Program-made: the position numbers and the translations under genes
Part shown: positions 16,613-27,010 of the stretch, one piece after another
Layout: every line of letters begins with the position of its first letter
Position numbering within the stretch: the first letter of the stretch is position 1
From: an uncultured Colwellia sp.
GTDB lineage: Bacteria > Pseudomonadota > Gammaproteobacteria > Enterobacterales > Alteromonadaceae
Length of the DNA: 64,000 bases
Reading direction: 5' to 3'
Assembly (NCBI GenBank): GCA_913062815.1
Contig: CAJXWZ010000026.1
Span: 1 to 64,000, forward strand
The notes under the pieces: generated by a model
What the model was told of the DNA's origin: nothing
The model's input: the letters and a program-made list of their open reading frames with translations, nothing else
The model's database searches: none

Positions 16613-18082
16613 CTAAAGTATAAATATTAGTTTGGTGAGAAAATCAGGAAAAACTCCCAACACTAGCCCCGTAGCTATGCTAAGCACTGCCGCTACTTTT
16701 GCAGATGGGGATATTGTAAATGACAAACCTGAGCTATTCTCTCCTTCATTCACACCTTCAAATAAAACAAATATAATCCTCAAATAATAAAACAAACCGA
16801 TTCCGCTACCAATAATCAAGCTTGCAATTAGCCACCATTGCTGTGCTTGTACTGCCACATTTAAAATATAGAACTTACCAATAAATCCCATTGTTAATGG
16901 GATGCCTGCTAAGCTCAATATTGCCGTAATAATTAGCAATGCTAACAAGCGGCTGTGCCAAAACATTCCTTGCCAGTCACTTACATGCATATCCATTTCA
17001 ACGCCTTTAGCTTGTGATAGTTGTAATGCCATAAACAAGGATAACGTCGCCAAAACATAAGCACATAAATAAAACAGTACACTTTGCCATGCTAAATCCA
17101 TACCTTGTGGGAAAACTATCATCAAAACAATTAGCAAATAGCCCATATGTGCAATAGATGAATAAGCCAACAAACGCTTAATATTTTGCTGTTTCAATGC
17201 TAATGCATTGCCAATAAGCATTGATAAAATAGCAAAGGTGCTAATCAAATTACCGACACTTGTCATACTATTTTCAGTGGTTAAGAACGCTGATTGGCTA
17301 AACCAGAACTTCATCAATATTATGAACATGGCAACTTTTGATACGGTAGCCAGTAATAGGGTAACAGGTGTTGGCGCCCCTTGATAAACATCAGGCGTCC
17401 ATAAATGAAACGGTGCTAAAGACAATTTGAACGCTATTCCCACAAGAAAAAGTAGCAAGCCGGCATGGTAAAATTGATTAGAGCCTTCATTAGCTACGTG
17501 CTCCATTGCAAATAGATCAGAGGCAAAACTTAAACTACCACTTTGACTATAAATAAAAGCGATACCAAGCAACATAAAACTCGAAGCGCTAGCACTTAAG
17601 ATGAGGTATTTAAACGAACTTTCAACACTGTACTGATTATCTCGACTGTAGCCGACCATCCCTACTAGCGAAATACTGAGTAATTCAAAACCTAAAAATA
17701 ATGAAGCAAAATGATCGCTCGCCACTAATATACCGGCACCTAATACCACCAGTTGCAGTAAGATATAAAATTCATCATGAACTTCCACACTGTGGGTTAG
17801 CCAGGATGAACTCAATAAGGCAACAACCATACTAGCCACTAATACCATCATAAATGCAAAAATGGCGTAATTATCGACTTTAATTAACTGAGTTATTTGT
17901 ACGGGATCAGCTAGGTTTACTATTAAAGAACAACAACAAATAAAAGCGACACTGAATATTATTAGACTGAACACTAAAATCAATTTTTGTGAACGACGCC
18001 ATGCAATAAGCAGAAGTGATAGCACTGTACCAAAAGATACAATCAATAACGGTGATAAACTAAAGAACATTAATTGATTCAT
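16613..18082 (-). CDS. nuoN: NADH-quinone oxidoreductase subunit N
   Basis: This 489-residue membrane subunit is one of three antiporter-like proton-pumping subunits of complex I. It has about 14 hydrophobic helices. The antiporter family core is visible: LLFLVGIAFKLSLAPFHLWTPDVYQGAP (near 210-240), with the conserved Lys, Pro and Trp, and LALKQQNIKRLLAYSSIAHMGYLL (near 290). It is the last gene of the nuo operon, two bases after nuoM. Its length is normal. Confidence 0.97.
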   Translation of the reverse strand: MNQLMFFSLSPLLIVSFGTVLSLLLIAWRRSQKLILVFSLIIFSVAFICCCSLIVNLADPVQITQLIKVDNYAIFAFMMVLVASMVVALLSSSWLTHSVEVHDEFYILLQLVVLGAGILVASDHFASLFLGFELLSISLVGMVGYSRDNQYSVESSFKYLILSASASSFMLLGIAFIYSQSGSLSFASDLFAMEHVANEGSNQFYHAGLLLFLVGIAFKLSLAPFHLWTPDVYQGAPTPVTLLLATVSKVAMFIILMKFWFSQSAFLTTENSMTSVGNLISTFAILSMLIGNALALKQQNIKRLLAYSSIAHMGYLLIVLMIVFPQGMDLAWQSVLFYLCAYVLATLSLFMALQLSQAKGVEMDMHVSDWQGMFWHSRLLALLIITAILSLAGIPLTMGFIGKFYILNVAVQAQQWWLIASLIIGSGIGLFYYLRIIFVLFEGVNEGENSSGLSFTISPSAKVAAVLSIATGLVLGVFPDFLTKLIFIL

Positions 18083-18083
18083 A

Positions 18084-19574
18084 TTATAGTGCTCCGGCTT
18101 GGTTTGCTATTGCAAGTGCAATATTTGCATCTTGAAAAAATGCAAGTATAAGATTGGGATAAATACCGATCACAATAAGTAAAACAAGTAAGGAAGAGAA
18201 AACTAATAACTCTCGTGCGGTCAAATCAGTAATAGATACTTGTTCGCCACTACTATCTTTTTTTGCATCCCCCTGAAATACACTCTGAAAGAACACCATA
18301 CCGTAGATAGCAGAGCCAATCAGACCTAAAGCAGCGACAATAGTCAATAATGGATAACGTTGATAAGCTCCAACCAATGAGAAGAATTCAGCAACGAAAT
18401 TTGCAAGCCCCGGAAGGCCAAAAGCTGCAGCGGCAAATGCTAAAGCAAAGCCCCCCATGCGAGGCGCACTTTGCCAAAAGCCTCCCATATTAGTTAGGTC
18501 TCTAGAGTGAACCCGGCTATAAACAACACCAGCAAGGGCAAATAAAGCACCACTACTTAACCCGTGAGCAACTAATGTCAATATGGCGCCCTGATAAGCA
18601 ATAGCATTGAAAGAGAACAATGCCAGCATCACAAAGCCCATATGGCTTATACTGCTATACGCAATTAAACGTTTAACATCTTGTTGAGCAAAAGCCATTT
18701 TTGCGCCATAGAGTATACTTACCACGCCTAACACTGCAGCAACTGGAGCGAAATCCGAACTTGAAGATGGGAATAAATGTAATACAAATCGAATAAGCCC
18801 ATAAGCGCCCGTTTTTAGTAATACGCCAGCAAGTAGTACGCTTCCCGCTGTAGGTGCCTGAGTATGAGCATCAGGCAACCATGAATGTACCGGTATCGAA
18901 GGAAGTTTAACTGCAAAGGCTATAAAAAAACCTAACATCAAATAAATGCTAGTTGATGAAGACAACTCAAGCGTTAGCCAATCTTGATAGAAAAAGCTGA
19001 CTCGCCCAGTTTGCTGAAAATGAATTGCGGCCATGGCAATTATTGCCACTAACATTAGCAAACTACTTACTTGAGTAAAAATAAAAAACTTAAGCGCAGC
19101 AAAGTGCTTATTTTCATGGCCCCAAATGGCAATTAGTGCTGTCATTGGTAATAGCATCACTTCCCAAAAAAAGAAGAAAAGAAACATATCAACTGCAGTG
19201 AAAACACCAATAATTCCGGCAATAGAAGCAAGCAGATTGAAATAATAAAAACCGGTTTTCGTTTGAATTTCTTGCCAAGACACTAACACACAAATAAGTG
19301 CTAAAAGTAACGTTAGCGACACCAACACTAAGCTCAAATAATCAACAGCAAGTGCATATTCAATATTAAAACTACTGATCCACGATATGCGAGTTAATAA
19401 CTGTAAAGTACTAAAATCAGTCTCAATGATGATAAGTGATAGCACAAAGTAACCACTGACGAGTAAAACAGTCAATAGCGCAAACCAACGAGCACTGTGT
19501 GTTCTAATTGTTTCAAAATACCAGGCTAAAGCCCCGCCAAGAACTAAGCTAAACATAACGAGTGTTATATTCAT
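18084..19574 (-). CDS. nuoM: NADH-quinone oxidoreductase subunit M
   Basis: This 496-residue antiporter-like subunit has about 14 membrane helices. Signatures include LFFFFWEVMLLPMTALIAIWG, with the functionally key Glu near residue 139. Others are AFAVKLPSIPVHSWLPDAHTQAPTAGSV, near 225-250, and QQDVKRLIAYSSISHMGFV, near 300. It overlaps the nuoL stop by one base and is followed by nuoN, the conserved L-M-N order of the proton-pumping arm. Confidence 0.98.
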   Translation of the reverse strand: MNITLVMFSLVLGGALAWYFETIRTHSARWFALLTVLLVSGYFVLSLIIIETDFSTLQLLTRISWISSFNIEYALAVDYLSLVLVSLTLLLALICVLVSWQEIQTKTGFYYFNLLASIAGIIGVFTAVDMFLFFFFWEVMLLPMTALIAIWGHENKHFAALKFFIFTQVSSLLMLVAIIAMAAIHFQQTGRVSFFYQDWLTLELSSSTSIYLMLGFFIAFAVKLPSIPVHSWLPDAHTQAPTAGSVLLAGVLLKTGAYGLIRFVLHLFPSSSSDFAPVAAVLGVVSILYGAKMAFAQQDVKRLIAYSSISHMGFVMLALFSFNAIAYQGAILTLVAHGLSSGALFALAGVVYSRVHSRDLTNMGGFWQSAPRMGGFALAFAAAAFGLPGLANFVAEFFSLVGAYQRYPLLTIVAALGLIGSAIYGMVFFQSVFQGDAKKDSSGEQVSITDLTARELLVFSSLLVLLIVIGIYPNLILAFFQDANIALAIANQAGAL

Positions 19575-21487
19575 TAACTTGCTCCTCTTGAAAAAGATTC
19601 AATGGTTAAGCTCAGTAATAATAAGACCGTCATTAAGCCAATTGCTGCCGCATACCAACGTAGTTTCCCCGTTTGACTGCTTTTAAGTACATCATGACAA
19701 ATGCTGACATACCAAGCATTGAGCATAATTAACTGATCAAAAATATCTCGACGATTTAGCCTTGCCAGCATACTGTACGGTTTTACTAGCAATAAATCAT
19801 ACAGCGCATCAAAACCTAAGCCTTGTCGACAAAATGTGACAAAAACACTCGGTTTATCCTGGAAGGTATTTGCATTAGCAGGCTCTACCGCACGATAGTC
19901 GGCAAAATAAAGCCATGAAAAGATAATACCAATAAAAGGAGTAACAATAGCCACGCTATGTAGCCATTGAGGCTCATTTATAGGATCAGATGGTAATACT
20001 GGAAATAGCGCCGATAAACTCAACGTTAAGGTATTAGCAAATACACCACCTATTACCGATAGCAAGGCTAACACTAATAAGGATATTCGTAACAGCTGAC
20101 TTGTTGAAGGCTGTAGCTCATGCTCAAAACGACGCCTTCCCATAAAGGCTAAAAAAAACAACCTACAGCTATATATACTTGTTAACAAGGCTCCGAAAAT
20201 AGCACAATACCAAAGTAAAGGGCCTGCTGTTGTTGAAGACCAAAGTTCAGCGATAATCGCTTCTTTTGAAAAGAAACCAGAACTTCCAGGCAATGCCATT
20301 AAACACACTAAACCAATGGAAAACAATGTGGCTTCAAATGGCAAGCGTTTTAACAAGCCGCCCATTTTGAAAAGGTTTTGCTGATGGTGCAAAGCAAGAA
20401 TAATAGCACCTGCTGTCAAAAATAATAACGCCTTAAAAAAAGCGTGTGTCATCAAATGAAAAACACCTGCGGAAAATGCCCCTGCACCTAGGGATAACAT
20501 CATATAGCCAATTTGACTCATGGTTGAATAAGCTAGTACGCGTTTAATATCATTTTGCGCAAGCGCAGCGATGCCAGCAAGTAATAAAGTAGCGGCCCCC
20601 AACCAAGCAACATAACTCATTACTTCAGGGGCAAGAAGAAATATGCCATTCATGCGAGCAATTAAATAAACCCCCGCTGTCACCATAGTAGCAGCATGAA
20701 TTAAGGCACTCACTGGTGTTGGCCCAGCCATTGCGTCAGGCAACCAAGTTTGCAAAGGAAGCTGGGCCGATTTCCCTACTGCTCCACCAAGTAACAATAG
20801 TGCTATCCAATAAGGTGCTTCATCGCCAGCGACCCAAAACGTTTTAGCGGTTGCCGTTAAATCATTTATATTTAAATGACCTAACTCCTTAAATAACATA
20901 AATAAGCCAATTGCCATCGCGGTATCACCTACACGAGTAACAATAAATGCTTTTCTAGCGGCTAAAACATTGGCTTTTTCTTTATACCAAAAACCTATTA
21001 ATAAAAAACTGCATAAACCAACACCTTCCCAGCCTAAATATAATAAAACTAAATTATCAGCCAGCACTAATATCAACATGGCGACAATAAACAAATTCAT
21101 GTACGCCATAAACCGGCTAAAGTTTTCATCACCTTTCATGTAGGCAGCAGCAAACATATGAATCAAGAAGCCAATGCCAGAAACAACAGAAATCATCACC
21201 GCTGAAAGCCCGTCTAGATGGAAACTAAAGTTTATTTTCGCAGGAGTGACATCAGAAAGATTGGCATTAAGGTTAAGTACAAACCATTCCCATAAGTGCA
21301 CATTGATAACAGGAACCTGAGTAGAAAGTTGATTTATAACGATAAAACTAGAGATTGCACTCAAAGCCATCGCACCTACACTCAATGTTGACGCCAAATG
21401 CCAAGACAATCGTTGGCCAAAGCCAATCAACAAGAGGAAACTGATTAAAGGATAAAAGGGTAAAAAAGCTAATAGCGTTTGTGTCAT
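19574..21487 (-). CDS. nuoL: NADH-quinone oxidoreductase subunit L
   Basis: This 637-residue subunit is the largest antiporter-like one and lies at the far end of the membrane arm. Family signatures are YLGWEGVGLCSFLLIGFWY (Glu near 154), VGKSAQLPLQTWLPDAMAGPTPVSALIHAATMVTAGVYL (near 235-275) and ALAQNDIKRVLAYSTMSQIGYMM (near 310). The C-terminal amphipathic lateral helix and last membrane span (WYAAAIGLMTVLLLLSLTIE) are present. Four bases separate it from nuoK. Confidence 0.98.
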   Translation of the reverse strand: MTQTLLAFLPFYPLISFLLLIGFGQRLSWHLASTLSVGAMALSAISSFIVINQLSTQVPVINVHLWEWFVLNLNANLSDVTPAKINFSFHLDGLSAVMISVVSGIGFLIHMFAAAYMKGDENFSRFMAYMNLFIVAMLILVLADNLVLLYLGWEGVGLCSFLLIGFWYKEKANVLAARKAFIVTRVGDTAMAIGLFMLFKELGHLNINDLTATAKTFWVAGDEAPYWIALLLLGGAVGKSAQLPLQTWLPDAMAGPTPVSALIHAATMVTAGVYLIARMNGIFLLAPEVMSYVAWLGAATLLLAGIAALAQNDIKRVLAYSTMSQIGYMMLSLGAGAFSAGVFHLMTHAFFKALLFLTAGAIILALHHQQNLFKMGGLLKRLPFEATLFSIGLVCLMALPGSSGFFSKEAIIAELWSSTTAGPLLWYCAIFGALLTSIYSCRLFFLAFMGRRRFEHELQPSTSQLLRISLLVLALLSVIGGVFANTLTLSLSALFPVLPSDPINEPQWLHSVAIVTPFIGIIFSWLYFADYRAVEPANANTFQDKPSVFVTFCRQGLGFDALYDLLLVKPYSMLARLNRRDIFDQLIMLNAWYVSICHDVLKSSQTGKLRWYAAAIGLMTVLLLLSLTIESFSRGAS

Positions 21488-21490
21488 TAC

Positions 21491-21799
21491 TTACCCCTTC
21501 AACTTACTAAGTAAATCGATATCAAGTGAGTTGAAACGTCGCTGCATTTGTATTAATAACGCTAACCCTAAAGCAACTTCTGCAGCCGCTAAAGTTAATA
21601 TTAAGATAAACATAACTTGACCATCTGCTTGTTGCCATACACTGCCCGCACCGATAAATGCCACGCCAACAGCGTTAAGCATTACCTCTAAACTCATTAA
21701 TATAAATAATGTATTTTTTCGAACAATAACGCCAATAAAACCAATAGTGAAAAGTGTACACGCCAAAATTAATATATGACTTAATGGTATTGCGCTCAT
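21491..21799 (-). CDS. nuoK: NADH-quinone oxidoreductase subunit K
   Basis: This 102-residue protein has three membrane helices (about 6-24, 29-49, 60-83), the standard NuoK layout. The conserved membrane Glu residues are in [11 protein letters not shown] (helix 2) and [13 protein letters not shown] (helix 3). The start overlaps the end of nuoJ by four bases (ATGA type), which is usual for this pair. Confidence 0.97.
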   Translation of the reverse strand: MSAIPLSHILILACTLFTIGFIGVIVRKNTLFILMSLEVMLNAVGVAFIGAGSVWQQADGQVMFILILTLAAAEVALGLALLIQMQRRFNSLDIDLLSKLKG

Positions 21800-22386
21800 A
21801 CATGCCTCCCTGGTTCATCTTGCTTATCAATGCTAACGCCCTCAGGTTTAGCAAAATGGTAACCCGCAATTAATCCAGCCAGCAATAAGAAAGAAGCGAT
21901 TTCAACAGCTAACAAGTAAGGTCCATAAAGCAAGATGCCCACCTGTTTAGCGTCAATAATGTTGGCGGTTAGTTTTTCTTGGATCGCCGAGTTTTCGATT
22001 GAAAAGACTAGTTGAGCAAGCAACAACATGGCTATGATGCTTGGCCCAAACCAGAGACTAATATTACTTAAGGTAAAGACTTGGGTTTGCGGCGCGTTGA
22101 TGGTTTCATCTTGGCTTAAGCCAAACATCATGATAGCAAAAACAAATAGCACTAGAATTGCGCCAGCATAAACAATTACTTCTAAGCCTGCAGCAAAAGG
22201 TGCGCCCATTAAATAAAAGCATACTGCCACGGCTAACAAAGAGACGACTAAATACAATAAGGCATGCACTGTATTTTTTCCTGTCACAACTTTTAAACTG
22301 GCTACAATAGCTAGAAGAGCAGCAAAATAGAACATCAGTTGTAAAGGTGAAAAACCCATAATGGTCACCATGGTGTTATCATTCAT
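21796..22386 (-). CDS. nuoJ: NADH-quinone oxidoreductase subunit J
   Basis: This 196-residue membrane subunit has five helices. Near residue 65-85 it carries the conserved stretch [20 protein letters not shown], the region of the pi-bulge in helix 3 important for coupling in complex I. It overlaps both nuoI (four bases) and nuoK (four bases), so translation is probably coupled along the operon. Confidence 0.96.
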   Translation of the reverse strand: MNDNTMVTIMGFSPLQLMFYFAALLAIVASLKVVTGKNTVHALLYLVVSLLAVAVCFYLMGAPFAAGLEVIVYAGAILVLFVFAIMMFGLSQDETINAPQTQVFTLSNISLWFGPSIIAMLLLAQLVFSIENSAIQEKLTANIIDAKQVGILLYGPYLLAVEIASFLLLAGLIAGYHFAKPEGVSIDKQDEPGRHV

Positions 22387-22979
22387 GGCATTAACCCTTT
22401 TATATCAATTGGCGATTTTTCTTGTTGAGCATCGCCTTTAGCTTTGCGCTCACCGTTAATGTCTACCTCAATGCCACTATGACGATAAAAACTATAATCT
22501 GGGTATTTCCCCACCCCTTTAATAAGCAGATGTTCTTTTTCATAAACTAGGTTTTGTCTGTCATATTCAGCGAGCTCAACATCTGGTGTTAATTGAATAG
22601 CGTAAGTTGGGCACGCTTCTTCACAAAAACCACACAAAATACAACGAGAAAAATTTATCCTAAAAAAATCGGCTCGTTTTCTACCACCGTCATCAATCGT
22701 TTGCTGCAAAGCAATACAATCAACGGGGCATGCAGCCGCACATAGATTACAGCCAACACAACGCTCTTCTCCATCAGGATCGCGAGTGAGCACGATTCGG
22801 CCACGATATCTAGGAGCTAGATAGGGTTTCTGCTCAGGGTATTCGACGGTATCAGCTTTTGTAAAAGTATGCTTAAGCACCAGAGCCATGGTTCTTAATT
22901 GGCTAAAAACCATATCTGCTGCATCTAACAATGCATTTGTTTTTCTTTCTTTTTCAGGTTTATGATGTAAATCAACCAT
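22383..22979 (-). CDS. nuoI: NADH-quinone oxidoreductase subunit I (two 4Fe-4S clusters)
   Basis: This ferredoxin-like subunit of 198 residues carries clusters N6a and N6b. The two binding motifs are [16 protein letters not shown] and [16 protein letters not shown]. The ATG at 22979 was chosen over a GTG six bases upstream because AGGAGG lies at correct spacing only for the ATG. It overlaps the end of nuoH by eight bases. Confidence 0.97.
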   Translation of the reverse strand: MVDLHHKPEKERKTNALLDAADMVFSQLRTMALVLKHTFTKADTVEYPEQKPYLAPRYRGRIVLTRDPDGEERCVGCNLCAAACPVDCIALQQTIDDGGRKRADFFRINFSRCILCGFCEEACPTYAIQLTPDVELAEYDRQNLVYEKEHLLIKGVGKYPDYSFYRHSGIEVDINGERKAKGDAQQEKSPIDIKGLMP

Positions 22980-23946
22980 AAACACCTCCTAGCTTTAACG
23001 CCCCTGTTACTAGCAAATTAAATAGCGCTAAAGGCAACATGTATTTCCAACCAAAACTGAGTAACTGATCAAACCGAGGTCGAGGAAGAGAAGTGCGAAG
23101 CAAAATGAAAAATAGTACAAAGAAAAGTATCTTAAAAATAAACCACATTAACGGTGGTAACCATGAATCAAGAGGCTCTGGCATCATCCAGCCTCCAAAA
23201 AACAACACTACCGACATGGCTGAAATGAGGGTTACCCCCAGATATTCTCCTAGAAAAAACAGTGCAAACTTTAGACCTGAATATTCGGTATGAAAACCTG
23301 CTGTTAATTCAGTTTCAGCCTCAGGTAAATCAAAAGGTAACCGGTGGCTCTCCGCAATACCGGCAATTAAGAAAATCACAAAGCCCAAAAACTGACTTTG
23401 AATGAACCAACCATTTTCTTGAGCTAGCACTATTTCTCGCAAATTAAAGCTACCTGAAAGCAGTACCACTCCCATGACAGAAAGCCCCATGAAAACTTCA
23501 TAACTAACCGTTTGTGCCGCCGCTCGCATCCCACCTAACAAAGCATATTTTGAATTAGATGCCCAGCCTGCCAAAACTACGCTATAAACAGCTAGAGAAG
23601 CCATAGCAAGAAAAAATAATAAGCCAATGTTGAGATCAGATACGCCTATCGTGGGCGAGAAAGGAATAACGGCAAAGCTCATTAATACACAAACAGCGCC
23701 AATAACGGGTGCAAGCGTAAAAACCAAACGTTCACTAAAAGGCGGAATCCAATCCTCTTTTCCAAGAATTTTTAGTAGGTCGGCAAAAGACTGCAAAATC
23801 CCAAAAGGTCCAACACGATTAGGACCCAGCCTATCTTGCCAAATGCCTATCATTCGCCTCTCTACCCATACCAACATGGCAGCAATGGGAATAAGCAAGC
23901 CAATGATAACGGTCATTTCTAGGAGTTTAAATAATGTTTCAACCAT
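22972..23946 (-). CDS. nuoH: NADH-quinone oxidoreductase subunit H
   Basis: This 324-residue membrane subunit forms part of the quinone chamber. Typical features are [20 protein letters not shown] near residue 30, [19 protein letters not shown] near 137, and the conserved acidic loop [20 protein letters not shown] followed by [13 protein letters not shown] near 200-230. About eight membrane helices are present. It overlaps nuoG at its start by eight bases and nuoI at its end. Confidence 0.98.
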   Translation of the reverse strand: MVETLFKLLEMTVIIGLLIPIAAMLVWVERRMIGIWQDRLGPNRVGPFGILQSFADLLKILGKEDWIPPFSERLVFTLAPVIGAVCVLMSFAVIPFSPTIGVSDLNIGLLFFLAMASLAVYSVVLAGWASNSKYALLGGMRAAAQTVSYEVFMGLSVMGVVLLSGSFNLREIVLAQENGWFIQSQFLGFVIFLIAGIAESHRLPFDLPEAETELTAGFHTEYSGLKFALFFLGEYLGVTLISAMSVVLFFGGWMMPEPLDSWLPPLMWFIFKILFFVLFFILLRTSLPRPRFDQLLSFGWKYMLPLALFNLLVTGALKLGGVYG

Positions 23947-26900
23947 TATGCTCTCCCATATTTTGATAGAAAGTAATAGGGATGTGCTGATCTTGTTTTT
24001 TCAACCGTGCTAGCACTGATACTTTTTCTTTTTGAGCGGCATTTTTTCTAGCCGTTTCCAACTCTATAAAGTTTTCGACTTCATCAAGAGTGGCTTTTGA
24101 AATGCTGTTTTTTTCAATAGTAAGATTATTTGTTGTCAGTGGCAGCTCATATAAACTAACCAAGACGATATTATCTTGTTGTTTTTCACTGATTTTCACC
24201 GTGGCAAAGAACTCTTCTCCCGAAACATTTAGCTTTATGACATCCATCGATTGAATATCATGTTGTTGTGCAAACGCTGTTGAAAGCCAAACCTTATTGC
24301 CACTGAACATCAAAATAAACTCGGGTACACGGCGAGTTTGTTGTTCAGCTAAAAACCAAGGGATATTTTGAATTAGGGTCAAGCTATCTAAAGTTTGTTC
24401 CATAATGACAGGCCATAAACTGTTGAGTTTTTCACTGACACTGAGTTGTGGTGATTCATCAAAATACACTGAAAGGGTGAGATTCAGTATATTTTCTCTC
24501 GTAGAATTAACTAATTCACCACCCACCTCTTGTTGATGTTGAAAAATGGCTTGATTAGAATTCCAAGCAGGCGACCAGATATAGGGCATATGATTGCTAG
24601 AACTCGCCTCCTCCCCCTCCATAGAATAATTAAAACCATCTTGATTATTGTAGTTTTCTCGGTATGTTTTACTTTCATGGACTGATTGATTTGCCATAAG
24701 CGCAGTACGACCACTGGCACGATGGGTTTGTCTTGCAACGCTATTTTTACTTTTTTGGCTATTTTGTTGACTAGCCAGCACTTGTAACGCCCAAGGTTCA
24801 CCATGCTTTGCAAAAAATGATTGTAGTTGAACTAAGTTTTCGAAGCTAACTTCATCATGGCCGCAAAGATGCTTAGCCAATAAACCAAGCCAATACCAGT
24901 TTTCCATAATGGGCTTCACGGTTTTATGGGCAGAGACGAAAGGTTGTAAACGTCCCTGAAAATTCACAAAATGCCCATTACTCTCACTCACAGTGGCAAC
25001 GGGTAAAACTAAATCCGCAAGCTCTGTCAGTTCACTTTTTGTATGCTCTAGTACTATCATAGTTTCGCAATGTTGGCGGAGTTGATTTTTTTGGCCCTTG
25101 CTCAGTTGCGCTAAATCTTGCTCAAGAATAATTAAACTTGTTGGTACTTCCTTATCGGTTTTACAACGGTTAATAACCTGTTCAATAGACAAGGCTTGTT
25201 CGCTGAAAAAATGAAGATTACCGACACTATTACACTCTGGCGCAACAACCGTTAATTCAGGAGAAACACCATGGGACTTTTGTGATAAACAAGCCATAAG
25301 CTCATCAATTGCCACTAATAGCGCTGGTGATTTTAATGTTAAACCAGTAACAATTAATGGCATCTTCGCTTGTGAAAGCGAACGCGCAAGCAAAAGCAAG
25401 CACTTATCTTGATGGTTAGTGTTGGCTTGCTCTACACTATCCTTTTCACAAACGCCATGATCATCAATGTCAAGCTGAGTCTTTTCGACTGGTACCTTAG
25501 TCGTAGAAGCCGTTGACTCATGCAGTGTCACTACAATATCCTTTAAAGAAAAATCATCTTTAAGCATGCTTGTTAATTGATTCACACAAGCAATGATTTT
25601 ATCTGGTGACAAGACAAGTGCACCATTAGCACCTTGATCAAACTCACTGGGCTGTGCTTGTAATGAAAATAGCGGTGTACTGGCATTTCCAGCATAGGTT
25701 CTTACTGCTGAATCTTGCCAGTGCTTTACCCCGATACTTTCAGCTTTATCTAGGGCTGCATTTCTAAGCACTTGCTTAATAGTTAATGCTAAGCGAGGTG
25801 CTGTTTGTTCAATAACTTCACCAATTATTAACACTAAGTCATGCTCTTTGTTACCATTACCATGTTGCACTCTATTTTCAATACCGGCTAGGCTTTGCTG
25901 AGGATATTGAGCCAACAACTGCTTGTGCCTTAATGACAATTGCATCTCTAAATTAGTGTAACCTAATGAGAAATTCTCTTTTCCTACCAGATATTTTAAT
26001 AGTCTATTCGCTTCAAAGGATGCTCGAGCAGAGCCAATGCCTATAAAATTTTCACTGTGGTGTAAGGCCATAACTTTAGCAAAGCTCTTTTCATTAAAAG
26101 TACCTTGCAATGGCTCTCCGGCTTTGCAATTGATGCCAGAGACAGTGTTAATCCGATCACTTGAATTAACAAAACCAATGCCAAACCTACCGCGATCACA
26201 TAAAAAATAGCCATTAAGATCATGATTATAACGATTCATTACGCGCCGTACTGAACCATAACGCTCACCAATACTGGTATTGCAACCTACGGAGCAATGA
26301 GCACATACTGAGGGAGCTGATTGTAGGTCCCATTTACGGGAATAGTGGGCTGAGAAAAGTTTATTCGTGAATACTCCCGTAGGACATACTTCCACTAAAT
26401 TACCGCTAAACTGGCTTTCTAAAACACCATCTTTTTGCCTACCAAAATAGACTTGATTGCGAGAACCAAAGACATCAAAGTCTTTACCGCCTGCATAGTC
26501 TTTATAAAAACGCACACAGCGATAACAAGTAATACATCGATTCATTTCATGACCGACTAACTCACCTAAATATTGGTTAGTAAAGGTACGCTTTTCACCT
26601 CGATATTGCCGACTACTATGCCCTGTCATAACGGTCATATCTTGCAGGTGACACTCTCCTCCTTCAGCACAAACAGGGCAATCATGTGGATGATTAGTCA
26701 TCATTGCTGCAATGACTTGCTCGCGGAACTTTGTTGATGAACCATCGTTTAAGCCAATGCGCATACCGTCAGTTACAGGGGTCATGCAAGACATCACTGT
26801 TCGGCCACGAGTATCATGCTCATCCATATATTGAGTAACAGCACATTGCCTACAAGCGCCAACTGAGCCCATGGAAGGATGCCAACAAAAGTAAGGCAAG

Positions 26901-27010
26901 TTCAATTTATTGGATAATACGCCAGCGAGTAAATTGTTGTCAGCAGACACTTTAAATGGTACATCATCAATAAAAATAGTAACTTTGTTATTGCTTTCAT
27001 CATTTGCCAT
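23939..27010 (-). CDS. nuoG: NADH-quinone oxidoreductase subunit G
   Basis: This 1023-residue Fe-S subunit is clearly larger than E. coli NuoG (about 908). Clusters are visible in order. N1b 2Fe-2S has Cys in FCWHPSMGSVGACRQCAV and TVMSCM. N5 has His/Cys in HPHDCPVCAEGGEC. N4 has CITCYRCVRF. The extra cluster N7 motif CAHCSVGC is completed by FLCDRGR. A molybdopterin-oxidoreductase-like domain follows. The extra length seems to lie in the middle (about 450-560), with Ser/Thr/Asp-rich linkers. The ATG at 27010 has GAGGGA upstream and overlaps nuoF by 11 bases. Confidence 0.96.
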   Translation of the reverse strand: MANDESNNKVTIFIDDVPFKVSADNNLLAGVLSNKLNLPYFCWHPSMGSVGACRQCAVTQYMDEHDTRGRTVMSCMTPVTDGMRIGLNDGSSTKFREQVIAAMMTNHPHDCPVCAEGGECHLQDMTVMTGHSSRQYRGEKRTFTNQYLGELVGHEMNRCITCYRCVRFYKDYAGGKDFDVFGSRNQVYFGRQKDGVLESQFSGNLVEVCPTGVFTNKLFSAHYSRKWDLQSAPSVCAHCSVGCNTSIGERYGSVRRVMNRYNHDLNGYFLCDRGRFGIGFVNSSDRINTVSGINCKAGEPLQGTFNEKSFAKVMALHHSENFIGIGSARASFEANRLLKYLVGKENFSLGYTNLEMQLSLRHKQLLAQYPQQSLAGIENRVQHGNGNKEHDLVLIIGEVIEQTAPRLALTIKQVLRNAALDKAESIGVKHWQDSAVRTYAGNASTPLFSLQAQPSEFDQGANGALVLSPDKIIACVNQLTSMLKDDFSLKDIVVTLHESTASTTKVPVEKTQLDIDDHGVCEKDSVEQANTNHQDKCLLLLARSLSQAKMPLIVTGLTLKSPALLVAIDELMACLSQKSHGVSPELTVVAPECNSVGNLHFFSEQALSIEQVINRCKTDKEVPTSLIILEQDLAQLSKGQKNQLRQHCETMIVLEHTKSELTELADLVLPVATVSESNGHFVNFQGRLQPFVSAHKTVKPIMENWYWLGLLAKHLCGHDEVSFENLVQLQSFFAKHGEPWALQVLASQQNSQKSKNSVARQTHRASGRTALMANQSVHESKTYRENYNNQDGFNYSMEGEEASSSNHMPYIWSPAWNSNQAIFQHQQEVGGELVNSTRENILNLTLSVYFDESPQLSVSEKLNSLWPVIMEQTLDSLTLIQNIPWFLAEQQTRRVPEFILMFSGNKVWLSTAFAQQHDIQSMDVIKLNVSGEEFFATVKISEKQQDNIVLVSLYELPLTTNNLTIEKNSISKATLDEVENFIELETARKNAAQKEKVSVLARLKKQDQHIPITFYQNMGEHNG

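Noticed and set aside
24511..24813. A 100-codon frame within nuoG on the same strand
   Set aside because: It is in another frame inside a conserved part of NuoG and has no support.
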